Positions 23,692 to 31,732 of a DNA stretch of 44,637 nucleotides are shown piece after piece (position 1 is the stretch's first letter; each line of letters begins with the position of its first letter). The translations under genes and the position numbers were made by a program. The stretch lies in NCBI GenBank assembly GCA_903928685.1, contig CAIYRS010000047.1, forward strand, positions 1-44,637. The letters run 5' to 3'. The notes under the pieces were generated by a model. That model searched no databases, was not told where the DNA came from, and was given only the letters and a program-made list of their open reading frames with translations. The stretch is from an uncultured Methylococcaceae bacterium (GTDB lineage: Bacteria; Pseudomonadota; Gammaproteobacteria; Methylococcales; Methylomonadaceae).

Positions 23692-25083
23692 ATGTTGAAA
23701 CAACCAATTTATAAATCTATTAGTCCTTTATTGGCTGGTCTGACCGCTATTTGTGGTGCCACTATTGCCTTCCCTAGTTACAGCCTAGATTTTCATCCCA
23801 CCACCGCTGTTGCTACTATCACTTATGCTAATGGCAATGTGGTAACTGAAAATTTTGCTTTTAAGTCTGAACAAGAGTTTAGCGATACTTTAGAGAATAA
23901 AATCATCAGTAACCCCAATTATGATTTAACGCAGGAACGGCCTGATATTGTCGTTATAGCGGATATTCAAGGCGCGGAAGTGACCGTAAGCACAGCAAAG
24001 GGATCAAACTTACTGCGTATGACATCGAAAGATTTGAATATTGACCAATCATTTGATGCCACTAGTCGCTCCGAAAGTACTAAACAACTTGAAACTTGGG
24101 TAAAAGACCACGCTAGTGGCTTAATTAAAGAAGTCAACACACAACCTAGTTTATCTACCATAGGTGGCGCTTCTGGATATTTAGCCAGAACATCTATTTA
24201 CGATGCTTCAATTGATGGCGAAGGTAGCGGCTCTAATGTGTTACGGGACATAAACAATACCGAACGTTCTAGCCATTTAAGTGTACTTACCGGCTTTTCA
24301 AATTATGATTCCAAAGGAAGAAGTGCAAAAGTCTACAATTTGCCCATTAGTTTCAACTGGGAAATAGCCAATGGTTGGGCTTTACTCTTTAACGTGCCGC
24401 TAAATTATATCGAAACCGATGGCGTTGCTTCTTATAGCGGCTCTGTAGGTACAGGCTTACGCATCCCGATGTCGAAATTGATTGATACTGGCAAGGTAAA
24501 GTGGGACTTGATCCCGTTATTCCGTGTGGGTGCTATTGGTTCTGATCAAAATAGCATTGAAACCAGCGTTATTTATTCCGGCGGTTTACAAAGCAACGTC
24601 GGCGTTCCTCTGGGTAATAATTATTCTTTAGTAATTAATAACCAATACAACCATTACACAGTTACCTCTTTTTCTAATTATGAAACTGTAAAAGTCAACG
24701 GCAACGTTTTAGATGTGCCGGATATAGGCAATGATATTTACCGAAATGGCCTGCAATTAATTAAAGACTTTGATTACAAATTAGTGGGGCGAACCTTAAC
24801 CAGCAGTGTCTCTTTTGCAGACACGCGCATATCAGGCACCAGACTAGCGATTGATAACCAACAAGAGATAGGCTTTAGCATTGGCCTTAGAGGTTTGACC
24901 AAAAACAAGGTTGAATTTGACTTGAAAGAAACTGCCGATGATGTCTTAAACACGCGAGTCGCGAAGCTAAAAAAGAAACTCAAGCAGAAAGCAGATGGCA
25001 GTGAATATCGTATTGGCTTTAAATACACCCGTGCCGATAATATCGACAACGCATTTGGCGTAAACTTTAGCAGCACTTTCTAA
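23692..25083 (+). CDS. Unrecognised outer-membrane beta-barrel protein
   Basis: This 463-residue protein has a long N-terminal signal (membrane part LLAGLTAICGATIAF). A domain of about 150 residues (LDFHPTTAVATITYANGNVV to IKEVNTQPS) is followed by a C-terminal part of roughly 280 residues with alternating hydrophobic strands, such as YNLPISFNWEIANGWALLFNVP and WDLIPLFRVGAIG. It ends in AFGVNFSSTF, the terminal Phe expected for BAM-assembled barrels. The barrel could have about 12-14 strands. The N-terminal domain is not one I know, and secretion of it (autotransporter-like) is only a possibility. Monocistronic, followed by a hairpin. Confidence 0.7.
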   Translation: MLKQPIYKSISPLLAGLTAICGATIAFPSYSLDFHPTTAVATITYANGNVVTENFAFKSEQEFSDTLENKIISNPNYDLTQERPDIVVIADIQGAEVTVSTAKGSNLLRMTSKDLNIDQSFDATSRSESTKQLETWVKDHASGLIKEVNTQPSLSTIGGASGYLARTSIYDASIDGEGSGSNVLRDINNTERSSHLSVLTGFSNYDSKGRSAKVYNLPISFNWEIANGWALLFNVPLNYIETDGVASYSGSVGTGLRIPMSKLIDTGKVKWDLIPLFRVGAIGSDQNSIETSVIYSGGLQSNVGVPLGNNYSLVINNQYNHYTVTSFSNYETVKVNGNVLDVPDIGNDIYRNGLQLIKDFDYKLVGRTLTSSVSFADTRISGTRLAIDNQQEIGFSIGLRGLTKNKVEFDLKETADDVLNTRVAKLKKKLKQKADGSEYRIGFKYTRADNIDNAFGVNFSSTF

Positions 25084-25100
25084 AACATCCCCAAATAGCT

Positions 25101-25138
25101 AGGCTTTTTGAGTAACCTCCGACCACCTCAAAAAGCCT
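25101..25138. terminator. Perfect hairpin after barrel gene
   Basis: AGGCTTTTTGAG pairs with CTCAAAAAGCCT (12 perfect pairs, 14-base loop). There is no T-run after it on the plus strand, so termination may be rho-dependent or weak. Confidence 0.6.
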
Positions 25139-25205
25139 TGCAAAGTTTGCTACTGTTATTGCTCAATCTATTTCTCCCACCTAGCATGCCTGCCCCCACA
25201 TATTT

Positions 25206-26123
25206 ATGCGTTTATTGTTTTTTTTATGGCTGAATATAATCAGCCAGTCCCTTATGGCTGCTGCGGTTTTATCCGTTGAAGAAATCGCTGCTGGGGTTTA
25301 TGTACATATCGGCCCACATTTATTACCGGATACTAAAAATCATGGCAGTATCGCCAACATAGGTTTTATTGTCGGCGACCGTTGTGTGGCGGTCATTGAT
25401 ACTGGCGGCAATCCTGAACAAGGATTAGCCCTTAAGAAAGCCATCGCCCATGTGACAGAAAAACCCATCTGTTATGTAATTAACACCCATGTGCATCCAG
25501 ACCATATCTACGGCAATAAAGCCTTTAAACAAGCGGGGGTTCAATTTGTTGGCCACGCCAAGCTTAAAGCCTCAATTGCCGCACGCGGGGTGTATTACTT
25601 GGAAAAGGCAGAAGAGCAATTGGCAATCCAACTATCTGCCGAAGATTTGGTGATGCCGGATATAGCTGTCGCGATAGATACGCCTTTGCATCTAGATTTA
25701 GGTGGACGCACTTTATTATTGACCGCCCACCAAACCGCCCATACCGAAACAGACTTAAGTGTTTTCGACGCCAAAACCAATACCTTGTGGTTATCTGATT
25801 TGTTATTTTTGGAACACATTCCGGTTATTGATGGCAGCCTAAGTGGTTGGCTTGCAGAATTGACTGCTTTAGAAAATCAACACTACCAATTTGTAGTCCC
25901 TGGTCACGGCCCAATAAGGTCTGATTGGCCAAATGCCATGCAAGCACAAAAACGCTATTTATTAGCTGTGCGTGACGGTATCAAAGCAGTGTTAAAACAG
26001 GGTAAGTTTATGGAAGATGCTATGGCTAGCGTGGCTTATGAGGAAAAACCGGATTGGAAATTATTTGAACAATTCCACCGTAAAAATATCAGTACGGCTT
26101 TTGCGGAATTGGAATGGGAATAA
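25206..26123 (+). CDS. SoxH-related quinoprotein relay zinc metallohydrolase
   Basis: This 305-residue periplasmic metallo-beta-lactamase-fold protein has a signal peptide at residues 1-18 (cut near SLMAA). The metal-binding motif is THVHPDHIYGN at about residues 97-107, and further ligands are in LTAHQTAHTETDLSVF and the C-terminal VVPGHGPIRSDWP. The overall sequence resembles the SoxH-related hydrolases that accompany PQQ-dependent alcohol dehydrogenase or cytochrome relay systems. Its substrate is not known. It lies 34 bases upstream of a lipoprotein gene and is probably co-transcribed with it. Confidence 0.78.
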   Translation: MRLLFFLWLNIISQSLMAAAVLSVEEIAAGVYVHIGPHLLPDTKNHGSIANIGFIVGDRCVAVIDTGGNPEQGLALKKAIAHVTEKPICYVINTHVHPDHIYGNKAFKQAGVQFVGHAKLKASIAARGVYYLEKAEEQLAIQLSAEDLVMPDIAVAIDTPLHLDLGGRTLLLTAHQTAHTETDLSVFDAKTNTLWLSDLLFLEHIPVIDGSLSGWLAELTALENQHYQFVVPGHGPIRSDWPNAMQAQKRYLLAVRDGIKAVLKQGKFMEDAMASVAYEEKPDWKLFEQFHRKNISTAFAELEWE

Positions 26124-26157
26124 TCCAATTAAACCCTATTAGCGAATATCCACACTC

Positions 26158-26727
26158 ATGAAAATCAACATTTATAAAAAATCTTGGGTTATGGCTTGGC
26201 TAATAGTACTTTTGCATATCGCTGGTTGTACCGAAAATATCCGTGAAGCGCCCGCGAATCTCATTACAAAATCCACAGAACATCAGGCAACGCCAGATGA
26301 TAAAGGCTTGGCATGGTTTGCACCCGAATTACATACCAGCCAATATCGGGCGTTATTTTTTGGTTACGATACTTTAGATTACCGTTTAGCAGCACCGGAA
26401 CATGCCGACGGCGACCACGTTAGCTTATTATTCAAAGTAAGTTATGGTGGCAATATCCGCCATTACGACATCGCCAATGCCGCAGACGGCACTCGCCATG
26501 CCATCAAACAGCAGAACCATCATGCCGTCCGCTGCCAAATTTTTAATAGCCTGATTTTGTCTTGTTTATATGAAGGCCAGTTTAGCCTGGCCTTATCACG
26601 CGCAGACTTAGCACAAATAAGCAAAGCAGGTTTACAACTGCAATCCAAAAACGGTTATCAGTATGAACACATCGACTTGCCTATGGATTACGTCCAAGGA
26701 TTTCTTAACGCTAGCAAATCAAATTGA
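26158..26727 (+). CDS. Lipoprotein of unknown function
   Basis: This 189-residue protein has a lipoprotein signal: a positively charged start (MKINIYKKSW), a hydrophobic stretch and the lipobox HIAGC with Cys24. The mature part is soluble, with ELHTSQYRALFFGYDTLDYR and LILSCLYEGQFSLALSRADL. It probably works with the metallohydrolase just upstream, but no catalytic motif can be seen and I do not recognise the family. Its 3' end overlaps by nine bases the end of a small convergent reading frame. Confidence 0.7.
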   Translation: MKINIYKKSWVMAWLIVLLHIAGCTENIREAPANLITKSTEHQATPDDKGLAWFAPELHTSQYRALFFGYDTLDYRLAAPEHADGDHVSLLFKVSYGGNIRHYDIANAADGTRHAIKQQNHHAVRCQIFNSLILSCLYEGQFSLALSRADLAQISKAGLQLQSKNGYQYEHIDLPMDYVQGFLNASKSN

Positions 26728-26865
26728 TGCTTGCGTTTCTTTTGTCCAGCTACGTTTGTAGCGGATAACAACTTTTGATTTTTCTTTAACGGGTTGGACT
26801 ACTTTTTTGGGGATAACTTGAAGCTGTGCTTGGAAATAAGCACTGTAATTTGCTGATGGGGTCAT
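26719..26865 (-). CDS. Possible small basic protein (48 residues)
   Basis: From ATG 26865 the frame encodes MTPSANYSAYFQAQLQVIPK and ends KEKSKVVIRYKRSWTKETQ plus three residues. It is strongly basic, with no membrane helix. An earlier in-frame start at 26904 exists. It lies about 160 bases downstream of a consensus sigma70 promoter on the same strand, which is the main reason to keep it. The ribosome binding site is weak. It could instead be incidental to a non-coding transcript. The stretch 26866-27235 otherwise shows no gene. Confidence 0.4.
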   Translation of the reverse strand: MTPSANYSAYFQAQLQVIPKKVVQPVKEKSKVVIRYKRSWTKETQASI

Positions 26866-27034
26866 TCGTTTTTTTGGAATTAGAGGATAAAAGGTTAAAA
26901 CCACCGACGTCAGTCGATTGGCTTTATTAACGCTGGGAAATTTGAAAATAACTAACTGAAGAGCAGAACGAGGAATTACAGAGGAAACATCGAGGTGATA
27001 AACAAAGCGAAATCAGATTTTTCTAGCTGGGGCG

Positions 27035-27062
27035 ATTATAGGCCTATTACCCTGCTTGTCAA
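27035..27062 (-). promoter_or_regulatory. Perfect consensus sigma70 promoter
   Basis: On the minus strand TTGACA (27062-27057), a 16-base spacer and TATAAT (27040-27035) match both consensus boxes exactly. It points leftward into 370 bases that hold only a small basic reading frame. The predicted start is near 27028. Confidence 0.7.
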
Positions 27063-27235
27063 TTTAGTGGGCATTGCTTCAGTAGCAGCCAGATCGGCTT
27101 TATGGATGAAAAATAATGGCATAATAAAGCAAGTGAAAGTTTGGGCGAAAACCCTTGCTTTATAATTGCCGTATCAAAGCCAATATTTCAAACGGTTTGG
27201 TATCGGTAAAACAGTGCTATTCGTAGGAGACATTT

Positions 27236-28273
27236 TTGAAACCCTCTTTTTATGACCTAAATTACGCTGATTTAGAAACCGTTATAAATCAGCATAATTT
27301 AAACCCCGCAGCCGCATCGGTGCTTTTTAATTGGCATTATAAGAAAAAAGAAACCAGCCAATGCCTCGAAAATATCTCAAAACCTGCCTTGGCTTTTTTT
27401 GAACAACAGTTCGATTATTCCCTGCCTGAAATCAATACGGTTCAGGAATCAACAAAAGACCGCACGGTAAAGTTTCTTTTTAAGCTGAAAGACCATCATA
27501 AAGTCGAAACCGTCCTTATCCCGTTTAATAACAAATACTCCATTTGCCTTTCATCGCAGGTTGGCTGTGCGATGAATTGTTCGTTTTGTTTTACTGGCGA
27601 ACAAGGGCTGAAACGCAATTTAACTACCAGTGAAATTGTCGGTCAGTTTCTACAAGCTTGGCGTTGGTTGGCTGCTAATAGGCCGGGAGAAGAGCGGATT
27701 TTGAATATCGTTTTTATGGGGCAAGGCGAGCCGTTACATAATTTTGATGCCGTTAAAAAAGCCTGTGAGATTTTTTTATCGCAACACGGCACTTCAATTG
27801 GTGTGCAAAAAATCACCATTTCAACGGCGGGTTATATTCCGGGGCTTAAACGATGGAGCGAGGAAATTCCTGGTGTGAATCTGGCGTTATCGCTGCATTC
27901 GCCCTTTACAGAAAAGCGCAATGAACTGATTCCCATCAATAAAAAATATCCGCTAGATGAGGTGTTGGCCTATATCGATAAAGTGCCTTTGAATAAAAAG
28001 CAATTTATTACCTATGAATACATTCTGATAAAAGATTTTAACGACGCACCCGATGACGCTAAAAAATTAGGGGCAATGCTGGCTGGTAAAAGGGCTTATA
28101 TAAATCTAATACCCTTTAACGAATTCCCTGGGGCACGTTACCAGCGTCCCGATTTAGATAAAGTCGAACAGTTTAAGTCCGTTTTAGACACCTTTAAAAT
28201 CCCGACTTTAATAAGAGGCACCAAAGGGGATGATGTATTGGCTGCGTGTGGTCAGCTCAATTCTAACAATTAA
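27236..28273 (+). CDS. RlmN/Cfr-family radical SAM RNA methyltransferase
   Basis: This 345-residue protein has TTG as the start, supported by AGGAGA five bases upstream. The cluster motif is Cys111-x3-Cys115-x2-Cys118 (VGCAMNCSFCFTGEQGLKRN), followed by FMGQGEPLHNFD, LSLHSPFTEKRNELIPI and a C-terminal LAACGQL whose Cys338 is the methyl-carrying cysteine. RlmN methylates A2503 of 23S rRNA at C2 (and tRNA A37); Cfr methylates C8 of A2503. The FCFTG form and the short N-terminal domain differ from the main RlmN, so this may be a paralogue. It stands alone between two minus-strand transcription units. Confidence 0.82.
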   Translation: MKPSFYDLNYADLETVINQHNLNPAAASVLFNWHYKKKETSQCLENISKPALAFFEQQFDYSLPEINTVQESTKDRTVKFLFKLKDHHKVETVLIPFNNKYSICLSSQVGCAMNCSFCFTGEQGLKRNLTTSEIVGQFLQAWRWLAANRPGEERILNIVFMGQGEPLHNFDAVKKACEIFLSQHGTSIGVQKITISTAGYIPGLKRWSEEIPGVNLALSLHSPFTEKRNELIPINKKYPLDEVLAYIDKVPLNKKQFITYEYILIKDFNDAPDDAKKLGAMLAGKRAYINLIPFNEFPGARYQRPDLDKVEQFKSVLDTFKIPTLIRGTKGDDVLAACGQLNSNN

Positions 28274-28360
28274 ATAGTCGCAACGCGGTATGACCAACTG
28301 AAACGAAGTTTTATTGGCACAGTTGCTTTAATATGCGCGTTTTTATGGTTGCCAATACTT

Positions 28361-29137
28361 TTAATAAGCTTCTAAAAATGCTTTTATCTGCTCAATAAAT
28401 ATTTTTGGTTGCTGTACATGCAGCCAATGCGCCGCATCTGTAATGTATTGCAATTGGGCAAAAGGAAATAATTCCGGTAATTGCTCCGGTTTCACAAAAT
28501 TTGAATCTGCCCCGGCAATAAACAAACTTTCACCAAAGAACGGCTGTAAATTCCCCGTATCAGGGAAAGCGATAATACTCGCAGCGGCTTGCTGAAAATA
28601 ATCCAGATTGATGCGCCAGCGGTATTCACCATCCTGCAACACCAAATTCTGTAATAAAAATTGCCGAAAACTCAAATCGGGTATGGCTTCCGCCAAAAAA
28701 ACTTCCGCCTGCTTGCGGTTAGTTAACTCATATAACGGCAATAACTTTAATGCGGCAATTAAATTATTGAAACAATGCTGATAGCTCACCGGGGCAATAT
28801 CGGCAACAATTAACTTGCCGATACGCTCAGGATGATTGAGGGCAAGCCACATAGCCACCTTACCCCCCATGCTATGACCTAAAAGGCTTACCGTCTGCAA
28901 GCCTTGGTTATCCATAAACGCTAGCAAATCTGCCGCCATCGCCGGATAGTCCATTATCGGATGATGTGCGGACTCACCATGATTACGTAAGTCCAGCACA
29001 AAGGTACGTCGCTTATCCGCTAATTTTTCGGCAATCTGCCGCCAATTTCTTGATGATGCAAAAAAGCCATGCAAGATAATTAAGGCAGGATCGGAAGATT
29101 CACCAAAGACTTCAAAAGCCAGATCGATAGTAGCCAT
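28361..29137 (-). CDS. ybfF: Alpha/beta-hydrolase, YbfF-like esterase
   Basis: This 258-residue hydrolase has the oxyanion motif ILHGFFASSRNW, the nucleophile elbow LLGHSMGGKVAMWLA (Ser about residue 92), an acid within FIAGADSNFV, and the catalytic His in DAAHWLHVQQP. It resembles E. coli YbfF, an acyl-CoA and short-ester hydrolase. It follows ppiD by 20 bases and may be co-transcribed with it. Confidence 0.85.
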   Translation of the reverse strand: MATIDLAFEVFGESSDPALIILHGFFASSRNWRQIAEKLADKRRTFVLDLRNHGESAHHPIMDYPAMAADLLAFMDNQGLQTVSLLGHSMGGKVAMWLALNHPERIGKLIVADIAPVSYQHCFNNLIAALKLLPLYELTNRKQAEVFLAEAIPDLSFRQFLLQNLVLQDGEYRWRINLDYFQQAAASIIAFPDTGNLQPFFGESLFIAGADSNFVKPEQLPELFPFAQLQYITDAAHWLHVQQPKIFIEQIKAFLEAY

Positions 29138-29157
29138 TAGACGATCAGTATCTTTAC

Positions 29158-31038
29158 TTATTCAGCCGTTTGCTTTGGCGCTTTTGTGTTAAGGGTAATG
29201 TCTGCAGAAGATTGAAGGCTGTTTACCACCGCATTAAATTCACCTTCACCGTAAGCATTGGCAATAGATTTTCTTGCCAATTCAAGCTGCTTTTTATCAT
29301 CTTCTGACATAACGCCTTCTACCACTTTTGCCAAACTCACTACGACTTGCTCACCTGTTGGCATGGCAACCACAAAAACGCTAGGTTTATCGGCAACGGG
29401 TTTAGCGGCATTGAATATCGCTTCAATTAAGGTTTGAGGCAATTCGGTATTATTGCGCTTTAAGGCTTTAGCTGATTTGATGGTTAAGTTGTTTTCTGTA
29501 GCAACGGCTTGGAAGGCAGCCCTACTTTGTAAACTGGCTTTTATTTGTTTGGCTTTTTCAACTGTTAAGGTTTTGGCTTTTACATTAGCCAATACTGTTG
29601 AAATATCGGCTTTAACTTCAGCCAACTCACGGGTAGCAGCGGTTTTGTGCTCTAATTGCCGCAACACCACTAAGCTATCTGTGCCTAATTCAATTGGGGC
29701 GCTATTATTTCCTTGTTGCACTTCTTCAGCAAAAGCCGCGCTGCGAATTTTGTCATCCGCTGCAATACCTTCACCTTTTTCTTTGGTAAACAACCCGGTT
29801 TTGTTGATTTTTAAATCTAATGCTTGCGCGGCGGCTTGCAAATTATCTGGGTTTTCAAAACTTAAATTGGTAAGTTTTTCGCCCATTTCATAAAAAGTAT
29901 TTTCTGCTTGGCTCTTTTGGTAGGCTTTACTGACTTCTGTTTTCACGCTTTCAAAACTTTTAGTCGTACCTGGTACTAATTCGGTAACTTTTATCAAGTG
30001 ATAACCAAATGATGATTTTACAGGTTCAGAAACTTCGCCCAGTTTCAGGCCTTGAACCGCTTTATCAAACGCAGCTTCCATTACGCCTGTATTAAATAAG
30101 CCCATATCACCACCGTTTTTAGCACTGGCTTTATCGTCAGAGCGCTCAGCAGCTAATACGGCGAAATCTTTACCTGATAGCTCTTGTTTAGTCTGCAAGG
30201 CTTTAGCCAACGCAGCTTTGTCATCAACCTTATCATTGACTACAAACAATATATGGCTGATTTTTCTGCGTTCTGGTGTGCTGTACTGGTCTTTTTGTTC
30301 TTCGTAAAAAGCTTTTAGTTTATCGTCGGTAATTACGACTTTACTGGCAATATCGGTTAACGATAATTGCAGATATTCAATCGAGCTTTGTTCCGGGGTT
30401 TGGTACTCGTCTTTATGTTTTTGATAATAGCTGGTGATTTCTTCATCACTAGGTTTTTCTGCCGTTGCTTGAAGATTTACCGTTATGTATTCGGCATCAC
30501 GCTGCTGATTTTGAATCCGAAAAAAACTTTCTACATCATATTGGGTAGCAAAACTGCTGCCAACAATACTGGTTTGAAATTGCTGCATTAATAACGCATT
30601 TTTGATCCGGCTTACAAACTCATTGGAAGATAAATGCTGAGAGGCCAGTAAGGTCTTGTATTTTTGTTCATCAAACTTTGCATTCGTTTGAAAATACTCT
30701 AATGATTTAATAAATTCCCGCACATCATTATCGTTAACAGCCAAGCCTTCTGCTTTAACATACTGCAACAACACTTCATCTTTAATTAGTTTATTAAGCG
30801 CCTGAACTTTCAGTACTTGCTCATCAATACCCATACCGCGCAAGCTTTGGCTATATTGCTCGTAAGCTTTGTTAACATCACGCTGGTAAAAATCTTTGCT
30901 CCCTACCGAAGCAACCGGGATTTCCCGGGCATTATCAATGTAATTGTTAATGCCCCATAAAACGAACGGAATACCAATCAAGAGTAAAATGCCTGCAGCA
31001 AATGCACCTTGTGTTTTTTCTCTAATTTTTGTCAGCAT
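29158..31038 (-). CDS. ppiD: Periplasmic folding chaperone PpiD
   Basis: This 626-residue protein is anchored in the inner membrane by one N-terminal helix (AAGILLLIGIPFVLWGI, residues 14-30). A SurA-like N-terminal chaperone domain (about 35-190) precedes a parvulin domain at about 255-350 (ISHILFVVNDKVDDKAAL to FGYHLIKVTEL). A long C-terminal chaperone region follows. PpiD assists proteins leaving the Sec translocon. Its parvulin domain may lack isomerase activity, as in E. coli. It follows hupB and two tRNA genes; a terminator precedes it, so it needs its own promoter. Confidence 0.92.
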   Translation of the reverse strand: MLTKIREKTQGAFAAGILLLIGIPFVLWGINNYIDNAREIPVASVGSKDFYQRDVNKAYEQYSQSLRGMGIDEQVLKVQALNKLIKDEVLLQYVKAEGLAVNDNDVREFIKSLEYFQTNAKFDEQKYKTLLASQHLSSNEFVSRIKNALLMQQFQTSIVGSSFATQYDVESFFRIQNQQRDAEYITVNLQATAEKPSDEEITSYYQKHKDEYQTPEQSSIEYLQLSLTDIASKVVITDDKLKAFYEEQKDQYSTPERRKISHILFVVNDKVDDKAALAKALQTKQELSGKDFAVLAAERSDDKASAKNGGDMGLFNTGVMEAAFDKAVQGLKLGEVSEPVKSSFGYHLIKVTELVPGTTKSFESVKTEVSKAYQKSQAENTFYEMGEKLTNLSFENPDNLQAAAQALDLKINKTGLFTKEKGEGIAADDKIRSAAFAEEVQQGNNSAPIELGTDSLVVLRQLEHKTAATRELAEVKADISTVLANVKAKTLTVEKAKQIKASLQSRAAFQAVATENNLTIKSAKALKRNNTELPQTLIEAIFNAAKPVADKPSVFVVAMPTGEQVVVSLAKVVEGVMSEDDKKQLELARKSIANAYGEGEFNAVVNSLQSSADITLNTKAPKQTAE

Positions 31039-31076
31039 TACATAATCCTAAAGAATCAACTTACTATTAAGCAAAA

Positions 31077-31110
31077 AAAAAGCCCCGAACCATAAGGTAC
31101 GGGGCTTTTA
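31077..31110. terminator. Terminator after tRNA-Val/tRNA-Asp
   Basis: AAAAGCCCCG pairs with CGGGGCTTTT around a 12-base loop, with an A-run on one side and T's on the other. On the minus strand it directly follows tRNA-Asp and separates it from ppiD. Confidence 0.9.
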
Positions 31111-31116
31111 TTATTT

Positions 31117-31193
31117 TGGCGAAGTGGACGGGGCTCGAACCCGCGACCACCGGCGTGACAGGCCGGTATTCTGACCAACTGAACTACCACTCC
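31117..31193 (-). tRNA. tRNA-Asp (GTC)
   Basis: This 77-base cloverleaf on the minus strand has acceptor GGAGTGG paired with CCACTTC, discriminator G and encoded CCA. The anticodon stem-loop CCGGCCTGTCACGCCGG carries anticodon GTC, and the T-arm is CGGGTTCGAGCCCCG. It lies six bases after tRNA-Val. Confidence 0.96.
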
Positions 31194-31199
31194 AAAGTC

Positions 31200-31275
31200 T
31201 GGTGGGTGCTGAGGGGTTCGAACCCCCGACCCTCGCCTTGTAAGGGCGATGCTCTCCCAGCTGAGCTAAGCACCC
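31200..31275 (-). tRNA. tRNA-Val (TAC)
   Basis: This 76-base cloverleaf on the minus strand has acceptor GGGTGCT paired with AGCACCC, discriminator A and encoded CCA. The anticodon loop CTTACAA carries TAC for GUA/GUG codons, and the T-arm is GGGGGTTCGAACCCCTC. It begins 12 bases after the hupB stop and is probably on the same transcript. Confidence 0.96.
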
Positions 31276-31287
31276 GACTAATGAAAC

Positions 31288-31560
31288 TTAGTTTACAGCA
31301 TCTTTTAAACTTTTACCAGCTTTAAATGAAGGAATTTTTGCTGCTTTGATAATTATTTCTTCACCTGTTTGTGGATTACGGCCTTTTCGCTCGGCACGTT
31401 CTTTCACAACATAGGTTCCAAAGCCAACTAAAGCAACAGAATCGCCTTTGCTCAAAGCAGTTGTTACTGCGCTGATAAAGCCATCTAATGCGCGCCCTGC
31501 ATCTGCTTTTGTTAATTCAGCAGATTCCGCTATAGCGTCGATAAGTTCCGATTTATTCAT
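31288..31560 (-). CDS. hupB: DNA-binding protein HU-beta
   Basis: This 90-residue nucleoid protein starts at [12 protein letters not shown], preceded by AAGGGGGAATATA, an excellent ribosome binding site. A longer frame upstream is not needed. The DNA-binding arm [20 protein letters not shown] and the core [19 protein letters not shown] are canonical. The order lon-hupB-ppiD is standard. Here two tRNA genes lie between hupB and ppiD, as in some pseudomonads. Confidence 0.97.
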   Translation of the reverse strand: MNKSELIDAIAESAELTKADAGRALDGFISAVTTALSKGDSVALVGFGTYVVKERAERKGRNPQTGEEIIIKAAKIPSFKAGKSLKDAVN

Positions 31561-31732
31561 TATATTCCCCCTTAGGAAACAGTTATTATGGATATTAAGC
31601 AAAAAGCGTGTGATTCTTATCTGTCTAGCTATAGTACTACCAGCGACCGCTGTATTTATAACAACTACGACAACAGAGTGTCAAGCTTTAACGCCTTGAA
31701 AACCGCGCCATTACTGGCTTAAGCAAGGATTG

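Noticed and set aside
26994-27164. GTG-started frame of 56 codons on the plus strand preceded by a GAGG-like sequence
   Set aside because: It runs antisense across the consensus minus-strand promoter, has no recognisable protein pattern, and the upstream purine run is not at a good distance.
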